A DNA stretch of 64,000 nt from Pseudoxanthomonas sp. Root65. Its GTDB lineage: Bacteria > Pseudomonadota > Gammaproteobacteria > Xanthomonadales > Xanthomonadaceae. This document shows positions 51,933 through 59,174 of the stretch, piece after piece. The number at the start of each line of letters is the position of its first letter. The stretch's first letter is position 1. Where the stretch lies: the NCBI RefSeq assembly GCF_001427635.1, contig NZ_LMHA01000001.1, positions 1,384,318 through 1,448,317 on the forward strand. The letters are read 5' to 3'. The notes under the pieces are model-generated. The model had not been told where the DNA came from. It did no database searches and worked only from the letters and a program-made list of their open reading frames with translations. Made by a program: the position numbers and the translations under genes.

Positions 51933-53663
51933 ATGCGCACCCTTGCTTCGCTGTGCCTGGCGACGGCGTTGACCGCCGCCGCCGGTATTCCCGCTTCCGC
52001 CGCCGACCGCATCACCGGTCGCGCCTTCGCCACCCGCTCGGATGTCATCGCCCCGCACGCGATGGCGGCCACCTCGCACCCGCTGGCCACGCAGATCGCG
52101 CTGGACGTGATGAAGCAGGGCGGCACCGCGATGGATGCGGCCATCGCCGCCAACGCCGCGCTCGGCTTGATGGAACCTACCGGCAACGGCATCGGCGGCG
52201 ACCTGTTCGCGATCGTCTGGGACCCGAAGACGAAACAGCTGCATGGCTACAACGGCTCCGGCCGTTCGCCGAAGTCGCTGACCCTGGAGCATTTCAAGCA
52301 GCAGGGCATTACCGACATTCCCGCGCACGGTCCGCTGCCGGTCAGCGTGCCGGGCACGGTCGATGGCTGGTTCGCGCTGCACGGTCGCTTCGGCAAGCTG
52401 CCGATGCGCGATGTGCTGGCGCCCACCATCCGCTACGCGCGCGAAGGCCACCCGGTCCACCAGACCATCGCCTACTACTGGGAGCGATCGGTGCCGCGGC
52501 TGTCGAAGTTCCCCGGCTTCAAGGAGCAGTTCACCAGCGATGGCCGCGCGCCGCGCACCGGCGAGATGTGGAAGAATCCGTACCTCGCCGACACATTGCA
52601 GAAAATCGCCGACGGCGGCCGCGACGCGTTCTACAAGGGTGATATCGCGCGCACGATCGACGCGTACTTCAAGGCCAACGGCGGCTTCCTGGCGTACGAG
52701 GACATGGCCGCGCACCAGGGCGAGTGGGTCACGCCCGTCAGCACGAACTATCGCGGCGTCGACGTGTGGGAACTGCCGCCGAACGGGCAGGGCATCGCCG
52801 CGCTGCAGATGCTCAACGTGCTGGAAGGCTACGACTTCAGCAGGATTCCCTTCGGCAGCCCCGAGCATGTGCACCTGCTGGTGGAAGCCAAGAAGCTCGC
52901 CTTCGCCGACCGCGCGCGCTGGTATGCCGATCCCGCCTTCCAGCCTGCACCGGTCGCGCGGCTGATCTCCAAGCCGTACGCACGCGACCGAGCGAAACTG
53001 ATCTCGCCCGACAAGGTGCTGCGCGAAGTGCAGCCCGGCACGCCGAAGGAGCTGGACGAGGGCGACACCATCTACATGACCGTCGCCGACAAGGACGGCA
53101 TGATGGTGTCGCTGATCCAGTCCAACTACCGCGGCATGGGCAGCGGCATGGCGCCGACCGGCCTGGGCTTCATCCTGCAGGACCGTGGCGAGATGTTCGT
53201 GCTCAACGGTTGCGACGGTGCCACGCCGCATCCCAACTGCTACGCGCCGGGCAAGCGCCCGTTCCAGACCATCATCCCGGCCTTCATCACCAAGGACGGC
53301 AAGCCGTGGGTCAGCTTCGGTGTGATGGGCGGCGCCATGCAGCCGCAGGGCCACGTGCAGATCGTGATGAACCTGGTCGACTTCGGCATGACACTGCAGG
53401 AAGCCGGCGACGCCCCGCGCGTGCAGCACGACGGCTCCACCGAACCGGTCGGCAGCGCGAAGGCGATGACCGACGGCGGCGTGGTGCAGCTGGAGTCCGG
53501 CTTCCCGTACGAGACCGTGCGCGCGCTGATGGACAAGGGCCACCACGTGGAATGGGCACTCGGCCCGTACGGCGGCTACCAGGCGATCATGCGCGACCCG
53601 AAGACGGGGGTGTATTACGGCGCCAGCGAGAGCCGCAAGGATGGGCAGGCGGCGGGGTATTGA
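51933..53663 (+). CDS. ggt: Periplasmic gamma-glutamyltransferase
   Basis: A 576-residue precursor that self-cleaves into two subunits and hydrolyses or transfers gamma-glutamyl groups, for example from glutathione. The signal peptide spans 1-24 (TLASLCLATALTAAAGIPAS). Seen are ATSHPLATQIALDVMKQGGTAMDAAIAANA, MEPTGNGIGGDLFAIVWD, GSGRSPKSL and GPLPVSVPGTVDGW of the large subunit. The processing site and nucleophile Thr are in EGDTIYMTVADKDG, where the usual TTH is TIY, followed by SNYRGMGSGMAPTGLGFILQDRG of the small subunit. The ATG at 51933 is used; TAATAT at 51885 could be a -10 box and would allow a leaderless GTG at 51897. Confidence 0.92.
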   Translation: MRTLASLCLATALTAAAGIPASAADRITGRAFATRSDVIAPHAMAATSHPLATQIALDVMKQGGTAMDAAIAANAALGLMEPTGNGIGGDLFAIVWDPKTKQLHGYNGSGRSPKSLTLEHFKQQGITDIPAHGPLPVSVPGTVDGWFALHGRFGKLPMRDVLAPTIRYAREGHPVHQTIAYYWERSVPRLSKFPGFKEQFTSDGRAPRTGEMWKNPYLADTLQKIADGGRDAFYKGDIARTIDAYFKANGGFLAYEDMAAHQGEWVTPVSTNYRGVDVWELPPNGQGIAALQMLNVLEGYDFSRIPFGSPEHVHLLVEAKKLAFADRARWYADPAFQPAPVARLISKPYARDRAKLISPDKVLREVQPGTPKELDEGDTIYMTVADKDGMMVSLIQSNYRGMGSGMAPTGLGFILQDRGEMFVLNGCDGATPHPNCYAPGKRPFQTIIPAFITKDGKPWVSFGVMGGAMQPQGHVQIVMNLVDFGMTLQEAGDAPRVQHDGSTEPVGSAKAMTDGGVVQLESGFPYETVRALMDKGHHVEWALGPYGGYQAIMRDPKTGVYYGASESRKDGQAAGY

Positions 53664-53847
53664 GCGGTTGCGCGAGTGTTTTTATAGGTTTAGGGGAACG
53701 GAGTGAACCCCAACGCCCGTGATGCTGAGGGGTCCACAGATTGGGGTGCGTGACCTCACCCCAACCTATCGCGAAGAACGCAGTGGAGCCCCGGGAGTCG
53801 CCGCAGTGCGATGCGATGGACGAGGTTGCCACACGCAGGAGAACGGA
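53664..53847. other. Repeat-bearing intergenic region
   Basis: No gene is seen. It contains the hairpin TTGGGGTG-N8-CACCCCAA at 53741-53764 and GGGGAACGGAGTGAACCCC just before it (53695-53713). They look like decayed palindromic repeats of a further family. AGGAG at 53837 is the ribosome-binding site of the next gene. Confidence 0.6.
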
Positions 53848-54231
53848 ATGCGTGTCCGGATCGTGGGAAGGCTGATCGTCTCGTTGGCCGGGATACTTGG
53901 CGCGATGCCCACCGCGTCGGCGTCCGAGCCGGCGATGCCGTTGCCGCCGGGCATTTATGCCTTCCAGCATCGGTTCGCGGAACATCCTGACCTGCCCAGC
54001 ATCCGGCTCGAGGCCCGCATCGAGGGTGAGCGCATCACACTGACTAACCATGATCGCGATGATGTATTCCCCCGGGGCGTGATCGCGGAAGGCAGGGTCG
54101 CGTGGCACGCGGCGAGCAGGCAATGGATCATCGCGGCGCAACCGGCGGACGCAACCGCCATCGAGGTGGGCGGCTGCAGTGATGGCCCGGAAGTCGTCGA
54201 TCTGCAGCGGAAGATCTACTGGACGTGTTGA
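53848..54231 (+). CDS. Small secreted hypothetical protein
   Basis: A 127-residue protein with a signal peptide (VGRLIVSLAGILGAMPTASA, cleavage before SEPAM, around residue 26). The mature part is about 100 residues with LPPGIYAFQHRFAEHPDLPS, RLEARIEGERITLTNHD, VIAEGRVAWHAASRQWII and two cysteines (GGCSDG and the C-terminal WTC), which may form a disulfide. The beta-rich pattern resembles small periplasmic inhibitors or lipocalin-like domains, but I recognise no family. AGGAG is seven bases upstream of the ATG. It is the first of three small genes separated by repeats that look lineage-specific. Confidence 0.72.
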   Translation: MRVRIVGRLIVSLAGILGAMPTASASEPAMPLPPGIYAFQHRFAEHPDLPSIRLEARIEGERITLTNHDRDDVFPRGVIAEGRVAWHAASRQWIIAAQPADATAIEVGGCSDGPEVVDLQRKIYWTC

Positions 54232-54243
54232 GGCGCGTAGTCC

Positions 54244-54372
54244 GTAGGATGGGTTGAGCGAAGCGGTTTCCAACGGCGGACCCGGTCTACCCATCACGTG
54301 ATCTGCAAGCATGTGGCGATGGGCAGACCGGCTTCGCCGTTGAAAGCCGCCTGCGGCTCCTCCCATCCTACG
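54244..54372. repeat. GTAG-type repeat pair, family D
   Basis: GTAGGATGGGTTGAGCGAAG on the left and CCCATCCTAC on the right, inverted, about 110 bases apart. The inner part includes CGGCTTCGCCGTTG-like palindromic sequence. It fills the gap after the small secreted protein gene. Confidence 0.75.
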
Positions 54373-54400
54373 CATTTGTTCGTGGACAATGTCCGCATCG

Positions 54401-54421
54401 GTGGGCCAAGGCCCACCCTAC
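54401..54421. repeat. Single REP, family E
   Basis: GTGGGCCAAGGCCCACCCTAC is a perfect hairpin with the GTAG signature on the opposite strand. Its relative GTAGGGTGGGCCTCGGCCCAC is at 55730-55750. It lies 18 bases before the DUF1653 start codon and probably overlaps its promoter or leader. Confidence 0.88.
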
Positions 54422-54438
54422 GGATCGACGAGATCATC

Positions 54439-54666
54439 ATGGACACACTCCCGGCACTCCCCCCAGGCCTCTATCGCCACTACAAGGGCAACGACTACGA
54501 AGTCGTCGCGGTGGCACGACACAGCGAGACGCTGGAGCCGGTGGTGGTGTATCGCGCGCTGTATGGCGAAGGCGGGTTGTGGGTGCGGCCTTACGCGATG
54601 TTCTGCGAGGACGTGATGGTGGAGGGGCGCGCGGTGAGGCGGTTCGCGCCGGTAGAGTCGGCATGA
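54439..54666 (+). CDS. DUF1653 domain protein
   Basis: A 75-residue cytoplasmic protein. The DUF1653 domain covers nearly all of it: LPPGLYRHYKGNDYEVVAVA, RHSETLEPVVVYRALYGEGG and LWVRPYAMFCEDVMVEG. Members are small SH3-like barrels of unknown function found as stand-alone proteins across bacteria. The ATG at 54439 directly precedes the conserved part; ribosome-binding sequence is weak (GACGAG). It overlaps the following secreted-protein gene by four bases (ATGA), so the two are coupled. Confidence 0.88.
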   Translation: MDTLPALPPGLYRHYKGNDYEVVAVARHSETLEPVVVYRALYGEGGLWVRPYAMFCEDVMVEGRAVRRFAPVESA

Positions 54667-55130
54667 AACTTCTCGCCATCGCGGGTGCTTGCATGGCCTT
54701 GCTGCCGATGGCGGCCGGTGCAGTCTGCGTCATCGAGCCGCTGGAGCCCAAGTTGCTGGTGGCTGAGACGGTGTACGTTGGGACGGTGGTGAAGTCCGCG
54801 CTGATTCCCTCTCTGGATGAGCTCCGAAACACAGAGAATCCACACGAGCGTCGATGCCTGGCCGTAGTGCGCCACACGTTGCAGCCGGAGATCGTGTTCA
54901 AAGGCGATCCATTGACCGTGGGCGCCGTGCTTTCCACCTGGCAGTACAACGATCCTAAAGCTACGGGGCGCGTGGAGTTTTCCGAACTCACAACATTGAT
55001 GCCTGGCGATACGATCCTGGTGGTCGCCGAATCGAGTGGCCCGGCTCGTTACGGACTGTGCACGGCGAGCCGCATATGGGGTCCCGAGACCGAGAAAGTG
55101 GTCCGTGCACATTTTTCGTCGGACTCTTGA
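54663..55130 (+). CDS. Secreted hypothetical protein
   Basis: A 155-residue protein with a signal peptide (LLAIAGACMALLPMAAGA, cleavage before VCVIEP). The mature domain contains Cys in VCVIEP, RRCLAVV and YGLCTAS, and beta strands EIVFKGDPLTVGAVLSTW and MPGDTILVVAES. This arrangement (heterogeneous signal, Cys, VxGxVxx and LxPGDxxLVV) resembles the NTR/TIMP-like beta-barrel proteins found in some bacteria, but I cannot confirm this. Base composition is lower in GC than its neighbours, in line with recent acquisition. It is translationally coupled to DUF1653. Confidence 0.72.
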   Translation: MKLLAIAGACMALLPMAAGAVCVIEPLEPKLLVAETVYVGTVVKSALIPSLDELRNTENPHERRCLAVVRHTLQPEIVFKGDPLTVGAVLSTWQYNDPKATGRVEFSELTTLMPGDTILVVAESSGPARYGLCTASRIWGPETEKVVRAHFSSDS

Positions 55131-55179
55131 TGCTCCGATGTCTCACGCGCGATTACATGGATAGAGCCAAGGCATCGAC

Positions 55180-55722
55180 ATGACCACCTACATCGCCCTG
55201 CTCCGCGGCATCAACGTCGGCAAGGCCAAGCGCATTGCGATGGCGGATCTTCGCGCGCTGCTGGAAGGATTGGGTTACACCGACGTCGCTACGCTGCTCA
55301 ACAGCGGGAACGTCGTCTTCAAGGCAAGCAAGGGCACACCGAAGAAGCTGGCTACCGACATATCGGCCGCCATCGCGTCGCGGCTGGGTATCGAGGTTCC
55401 CGTCATCGTGGTGTCGGCCAAGGCGCTGGCGTTGATTGCCCGGGAAAATCCGTTCGCTTCGGCAGACGATCCCTCGCGCCTGCTGGTGGCCTTCGTGGCG
55501 GACGCCAGTGTCCTCGCGGCGATGTCGGCGATCACGCCGCACGTCATGGCACCGGAACAGTTCCACATCGGTTCGCAGGCCGCCTACCTGCATTGCGCCA
55601 GCGGCATCCTGGAAAGTAAGGCGGCGGAGGCGTTGCTGGGCAAGGTCGGGAAGGCGGCGACCACGCGCAACTGGGCCACCGTGCAGAAGCTGCAGGCGCT
55701 GGTGGAGGAGGGGCAGCGTTAG
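55180..55722 (+). CDS. DUF1697 family protein
   Basis: A 180-residue cytoplasmic protein of DUF1697, full length. Signature segments are MTTYIALLRGINVGKAKRIA, LRALLEGLGYTDVATLLNSGNVVFKAS, ENPF and the C-terminal LGKVGKAATTRNWATVQKL. The family fold is ferredoxin-like with no assigned function, often in accessory gene sets. GAGCCAAGG lies a dozen bases upstream of the ATG, a weak ribosome-binding site. It is followed by two REP repeats of families E and A. Confidence 0.88.
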   Translation: MTTYIALLRGINVGKAKRIAMADLRALLEGLGYTDVATLLNSGNVVFKASKGTPKKLATDISAAIASRLGIEVPVIVVSAKALALIARENPFASADDPSRLLVAFVADASVLAAMSAITPHVMAPEQFHIGSQAAYLHCASGILESKAAEALLGKVGKAATTRNWATVQKLQALVEEGQR

Positions 55723-55729
55723 TGCGTGC

Positions 55730-55750
55730 GTAGGGTGGGCCTCGGCCCAC
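55730..55750. repeat. Single REP, family E
   Basis: GTAGGGTGGGCCTCGGCCCAC: a GTAG-headed hairpin, eight bases after the DUF1697 stop. It is the mirror orientation of 54401-54421. Confidence 0.88.
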
Positions 55751-55761
55751 CTTTGCTGTCT

Positions 55762-55828
55762 TGTGGGAGCGACGTCAGTCGCGAAGACCCCTCCGCGGTG
55801 GTTCATCGCGACTGACGTCGCTCCTACA
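55762..55828. repeat. REP inverted pair, family A (compact)
   Basis: TGTGGGAGCGACGTCAGTCG at 55762 and the inverted CGACTGACGTCGCTCCTACA ending at 55828, with about 25 bases between the arms. This close copy of 13189-13254 lies between convergent DUF1697 and nuclease genes. Confidence 0.9.
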
Positions 55829-55854
55829 GGCAAGATTGCCGGCTGCTGTAATGC

Positions 55855-57579
55855 CTAGAGATCGAATCCCAGCAGCAGCGGATCGTGGTCGGAGCTGCGG
55901 TAGGGCGTGGACGCATCGCCGTCGGCGTAGCCCTGTGCGTCCTGTTCGTCGGCATTGATATGCCATTCGGCCGCGCCACGCAGCTGCTTGGCCAATGACG
56001 GACTGAGCAGGGCGTGGTCGAGGCGACCGCTCAGGCCGCTGTACACATAGCTGTAGGGCTGTTCGGCGCCCGCTTGCGTGAATGCATCCACCCAGCCGGC
56101 GTCATCCCGCAGCCAGCGCATCGGATCTTCCATCGCATAGGTGTTGAAGTCGCCCAGCATCACCACGCGGTCGCTGCGCGTGCGGGTGGGGTCGGTCTTC
56201 AGCCATGCGTCCAGGCGCCTGGCCGAATCCAGCCGCAGCGCATTCCAGCAACCGGCGCCGTCCTTCTGGTCGGCATCCAGGCCCGTGGCTTCCGAGCAGC
56301 CTTTCGACTTCAGGTGGTTCGCGACCACCACGAACGGCTTGCCATTGCCGCGCACGAACGCCTGCGCCAGCGGACTGCGGCTGCGTTCGCCGAACGGACC
56401 TTCCTGCAGCGTGGCGGGCTTGCCGGTGGGTTTGACCTTGTCGCTGCGGTAGATGAGGCCCACGCGGATGCTGTCCGGGCCCGGACCCCGCTTTGCATCG
56501 ACGAAACGCCAGGTGCCGCCGCCAGCATTGAGGGCGGCGACCAGCTGCGCCAGGCTGGAGTCGGCGCCGTAGCCGTCGTTCTCCAGCTCCATCAGCGCGG
56601 CGATGTCGGGATCGAGGCCGCGGATGGTGGCGGTGAGCTTGGCCAGCTGCGCTTTCAACTGCTCGGGTGTCTTCGCGCCGCGCTCGGTGGGGAAGCCGCC
56701 GCCCTTGCCGTCGCCGTTGAACAGGTTTTCCAGGTTGAACGCCGCCACGCGGACGTTGCCGGCGACCTGCGGTGCGGCCGGGCGTTGCGGCGCGGCGATC
56801 CTCGGCGCGGCGGTGAGCTGCAGCCGCCAGCCGCCGGGGCGTTGGTCGACGATGCCCTGCACGCCGATCAGTACGGTGCCGGTGCGCAGAGGCTGGCCGT
56901 TCTGCACGTACCAGACGGTGGCGGGATCGCGCTGCGTGCTGCCGTCGTCCAGCAGCAGGGTGCGGCGCGCGTTGTCGGCGGCGAGTCGCTTCGCTTTCTC
57001 ACTCCCGGGCGCGGCGAGTTCGCTCGGCTGCCAGAGGCGTCCATCGAAACTGGCGATCAGCTCCCCGAAGCGCTCCAGCGTGTGCGTGCCGCTGAGCGTC
57101 AGCGGGGCGTCGATGCGCACGTGCATGCCTTCCAGTGCTTTCCAATCGGTGGGCGGTGCGGTCAGCACGGTCGGTGCGACGTTGCCCTTGCCGCGTGCAT
57201 GGATGACGGGGGCATGCAGCGCGGTCAATGTGGCGTCGCCGCCTGCCTTGCGTTCGCCGACGATGCCGCGGACGCGGGCGCGATCGCCTGCGGTGAGGGT
57301 GGGCGGGGTTGCGCCTTCTTCCAGCGCGATGAAGAGCGCGTCGGAGGTCTTCGGATTGCCGTCGCCGCTGTCCTGCAGGAAGAACCCGCCGAGGCCTTCG
57401 ATGAAGGCGCCGGTGACCACGCCTTCGACGGTGACGGTTTGGCCATCGAGGGCGCTGCGCGCGCCTTCGCCCTGTACTCGGCCGATGGGGATAACGCGTT
57501 CCTTCGGCGTGGCCGCGCAGGCAGGTAGCGCGAGGGAGGCGAGCAGGGCGAGGGTGAGCAGCGAGCGGGAGGACGTCAT
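55855..57579 (-). CDS. Secreted endonuclease/exonuclease/phosphatase (ExeM-like)
   Basis: A 574-residue exported nuclease. Signal peptide: LLTLALLASLALPACAA. The N-terminal half (about 25-270) has OB-fold-like domains (QTVTVEGVVTGAFIEGLGGFFLQDS, GDRARVRGIVGERKAGGD) as in extracellular nucleases such as ExeM. The C-terminal EEP domain (about 290-574) has the catalytic motifs FNLENLF, ALMELENDGYG, VANHLKSKGC, VMLGDFNTYAMEDP, GRLDHALLS and SSDHDPLLLGF. It probably degrades extracellular DNA for nutrient use or biofilm dispersal. A Cys at the end of the signal (PAC) might form a lipobox. The ATG at 57579 is chosen because it begins the signal peptide. Confidence 0.9.
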   Translation of the reverse strand: MTSSRSLLTLALLASLALPACAATPKERVIPIGRVQGEGARSALDGQTVTVEGVVTGAFIEGLGGFFLQDSGDGNPKTSDALFIALEEGATPPTLTAGDRARVRGIVGERKAGGDATLTALHAPVIHARGKGNVAPTVLTAPPTDWKALEGMHVRIDAPLTLSGTHTLERFGELIASFDGRLWQPSELAAPGSEKAKRLAADNARRTLLLDDGSTQRDPATVWYVQNGQPLRTGTVLIGVQGIVDQRPGGWRLQLTAAPRIAAPQRPAAPQVAGNVRVAAFNLENLFNGDGKGGGFPTERGAKTPEQLKAQLAKLTATIRGLDPDIAALMELENDGYGADSSLAQLVAALNAGGGTWRFVDAKRGPGPDSIRVGLIYRSDKVKPTGKPATLQEGPFGERSRSPLAQAFVRGNGKPFVVVANHLKSKGCSEATGLDADQKDGAGCWNALRLDSARRLDAWLKTDPTRTRSDRVVMLGDFNTYAMEDPMRWLRDDAGWVDAFTQAGAEQPYSYVYSGLSGRLDHALLSPSLAKQLRGAAEWHINADEQDAQGYADGDASTPYRSSDHDPLLLGFDL

Positions 57580-57645
57580 CGTGGGGCGACCGTTGAAGCA
57601 AGGCAGCAAGGGTAAACCGGATGGATTACGGAGAGGCGTAAACAA

Positions 57646-57669
57646 AAACGCCGCCCGGAGGCGGCGTTT
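57646..57669 (-). terminator. Rho-independent terminator of the cytochrome c5 gene
   Basis: On the minus strand AAACGCCGCC-TCCG-GGCGGCGTTT is followed by further Ts (a run of five). It lies 19 bases after the cytochrome stop and insulates the nuclease gene. Confidence 0.9.
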
Positions 57670-57687
57670 CGTCGAAGGCCGGAAGCC

Positions 57688-58206
57688 TTACTTGCTGTTG
57701 GCCAGCATCCAGTCGACGGTGACCTGCACCTGTTCGTCGGTGAGCGCCGGGTTGCCGCCCTTCGGAGGCATGATGCCGCCGTCCGGACCGGTGAAGCCTT
57801 CGATGGCGTGCTTGTACAGCGTCTCGACACCCTTGCTGGCGCGTGCGCCCATGCCGGCGGCCGTCAGCATCGGCGCCTTGCCCACGCCGTTGGTGTGGCA
57901 GGCGCCGCAGAGGTTCTTGTAGATCTCGCCACCGTCCAGCGTGCCGCCGTAGGCGACCTGGGAGGCGGCAGCGGCAGCGGCGGCGGCCGCTGCGGCGGCC
58001 TGTGCGGCGGCACCGGTTTCACCGGCATAGACCGAACCGGCCGGGGCGATGCGCGCCTCGGTGATCTGCACGGTCTTGGGGTTCACTTCCGGCGGAATGC
58101 TGTCATGCAGGAAGTACGCACCGACGATCAGGCCGGCAGTGACCAGCATCAGGAAGCCGATCACCATCGAGAAATGCTTGAGGAATTCCAGGTCGTAGTT
58201 ACGCAC
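57688..58206 (-). CDS. Membrane-anchored cytochrome c5 family protein
   Basis: A 172-residue c-type cytochrome. The N-terminus has one membrane anchor (FSMVIGFLMLVTAGLIVGAYF, about 13-33). A linker with a run of Ala residues (about 66-83) is followed by the haem domain: CGACH in YKNLCGACHTNG binds haem, and Met in GIMPPKGGNPALTDEQV is the probable axial ligand, as in cytochrome c5 (CycB). It would carry electrons to terminal oxidases in the periplasm. Because 13 to 14 of the linker residues are consecutive alanines encoded mainly by GCX repeats, the length may vary between strains. Confidence 0.9.
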   Translation of the reverse strand: MRNYDLEFLKHFSMVIGFLMLVTAGLIVGAYFLHDSIPPEVNPKTVQITEARIAPAGSVYAGETGAAAQAAAAAAAAAAAASQVAYGGTLDGGEIYKNLCGACHTNGVGKAPMLTAAGMGARASKGVETLYKHAIEGFTGPDGGIMPPKGGNPALTDEQVQVTVDWMLANSK

Positions 58207-58372
58207 TTTCCACCTTTGGCAGCACGGCCGCGGGGCCGTGCATGGCTACGAAAACGGGGGCCGACGGACAACGCGCTGCGCGATCCGGGCGGGACCGGGC
58301 GCCGGGACGCCGCGGGCAAGGGCGCATTATAAGCAGTGAGGCCGTCTTTGCCTCAACACCGGGGCGTGGCGG

Positions 58373-59086
58373 TCACTGCGCCAGATAGACCTGCAGTGGC
58401 GCGCGCAGGGCCTGCAGCACGCCGCGGACGGGATAGCCGGCGCCCTTGCCCTGGCCCGACAGCGCCTGCTGCAGGACCTGCCGCTTCTCGCCGCCTTCGA
58501 TGTGCAGGTAGAGGTGGCCGGCATCGCGCAGCACCGGCAGGGTCAGGGTGATGCGCGGTTCGCCGGCACCGGGCGCGCGCATCGGCAGGACGGTGGCGGG
58601 GGTGGCCGGGTCCATCGCCTCGGCCAGCCGGTCGCCGCCGGGGAAGAACGACGCGGTATGGCCGTCGCCGCCCATGCCCAGCACGACCACATCCAGTGTC
58701 GGCGGCAGGTCCGCCGCCACGTCCGCGAGGGCCTCGTCCGGGGTGGCGGTGGCGCGATGGAGCGGGACGAAGCGGGCTTCGGAGGCCGCATGCTGCAGCA
58801 GGTGGTCCTTCACCAGGCGTGCGTTGGAACGGTCGTGGTCGTCCGGTACCCAGCGTTCGTCGACCAGGGTGACGGTGACGTTCGGCCAGTCCAGTGGCTG
58901 CTGCGAGAGCGCCTGCAGGAAGCGGCGCGGGGTGGTGCCGCCGGACAGCGCGACGCTGGCGTGGCCGCGTTCGGCGAGCGCGGCGCGCAGGTCGTCGGCC
59001 ACCGCCTGCGCCAGCGCGGAGGCAACGGTGTCGCCGTCCGGGAACGGGTGCAGCTGGATCTGCAGCGAGAGATCGGTGGGGGGCAT
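58373..59086 (-). CDS. pgl: 6-phosphogluconolactonase
   Basis: A 237-residue DevB-type lactonase that hydrolyses 6-phosphogluconolactone to 6-phosphogluconate, second step of the oxidative pentose phosphate and Entner-Doudoroff pathways. Motifs: ASVALSGGTTPRRFLQAL, VTLVDERWVP, DRSNARLVKDHLL and VVLGMGGDGHTASFFPGG. It follows zwf on the same strand with an 88-base gap that holds a small GC hairpin. Regulation probably comes from the divergent GntR-family gene. glk, edd and eda, often next in related genomes, are not here; a 166-base gap and cytochrome c5 follow instead. Confidence 0.95.
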   Translation of the reverse strand: MPPTDLSLQIQLHPFPDGDTVASALAQAVADDLRAALAERGHASVALSGGTTPRRFLQALSQQPLDWPNVTVTLVDERWVPDDHDRSNARLVKDHLLQHAASEARFVPLHRATATPDEALADVAADLPPTLDVVVLGMGGDGHTASFFPGGDRLAEAMDPATPATVLPMRAPGAGEPRITLTLPVLRDAGHLYLHIEGGEKRQVLQQALSGQGKGAGYPVRGVLQALRAPLQVYLAQ

Positions 59087-59148
59087 GGCAGGTCTCGGGA
59101 GTGGGGGCTTCCCGGGGGAAGGCAGGCCGGCGCGGGGTGCCGGATGAA

Positions 59149-59167
59149 GGCCCCGCAGGGCGGGGCC
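59149..59167 (-). terminator. GC hairpin between zwf and pgl
   Basis: GGCCCCGC-AGG-GCGGGGCC is an eight-base stem directly after the zwf stop codon. There is no T-run, so partial termination or mRNA-end protection is more likely than full termination. Confidence 0.4.
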
Positions 59168-59174
59168 GGCAACG

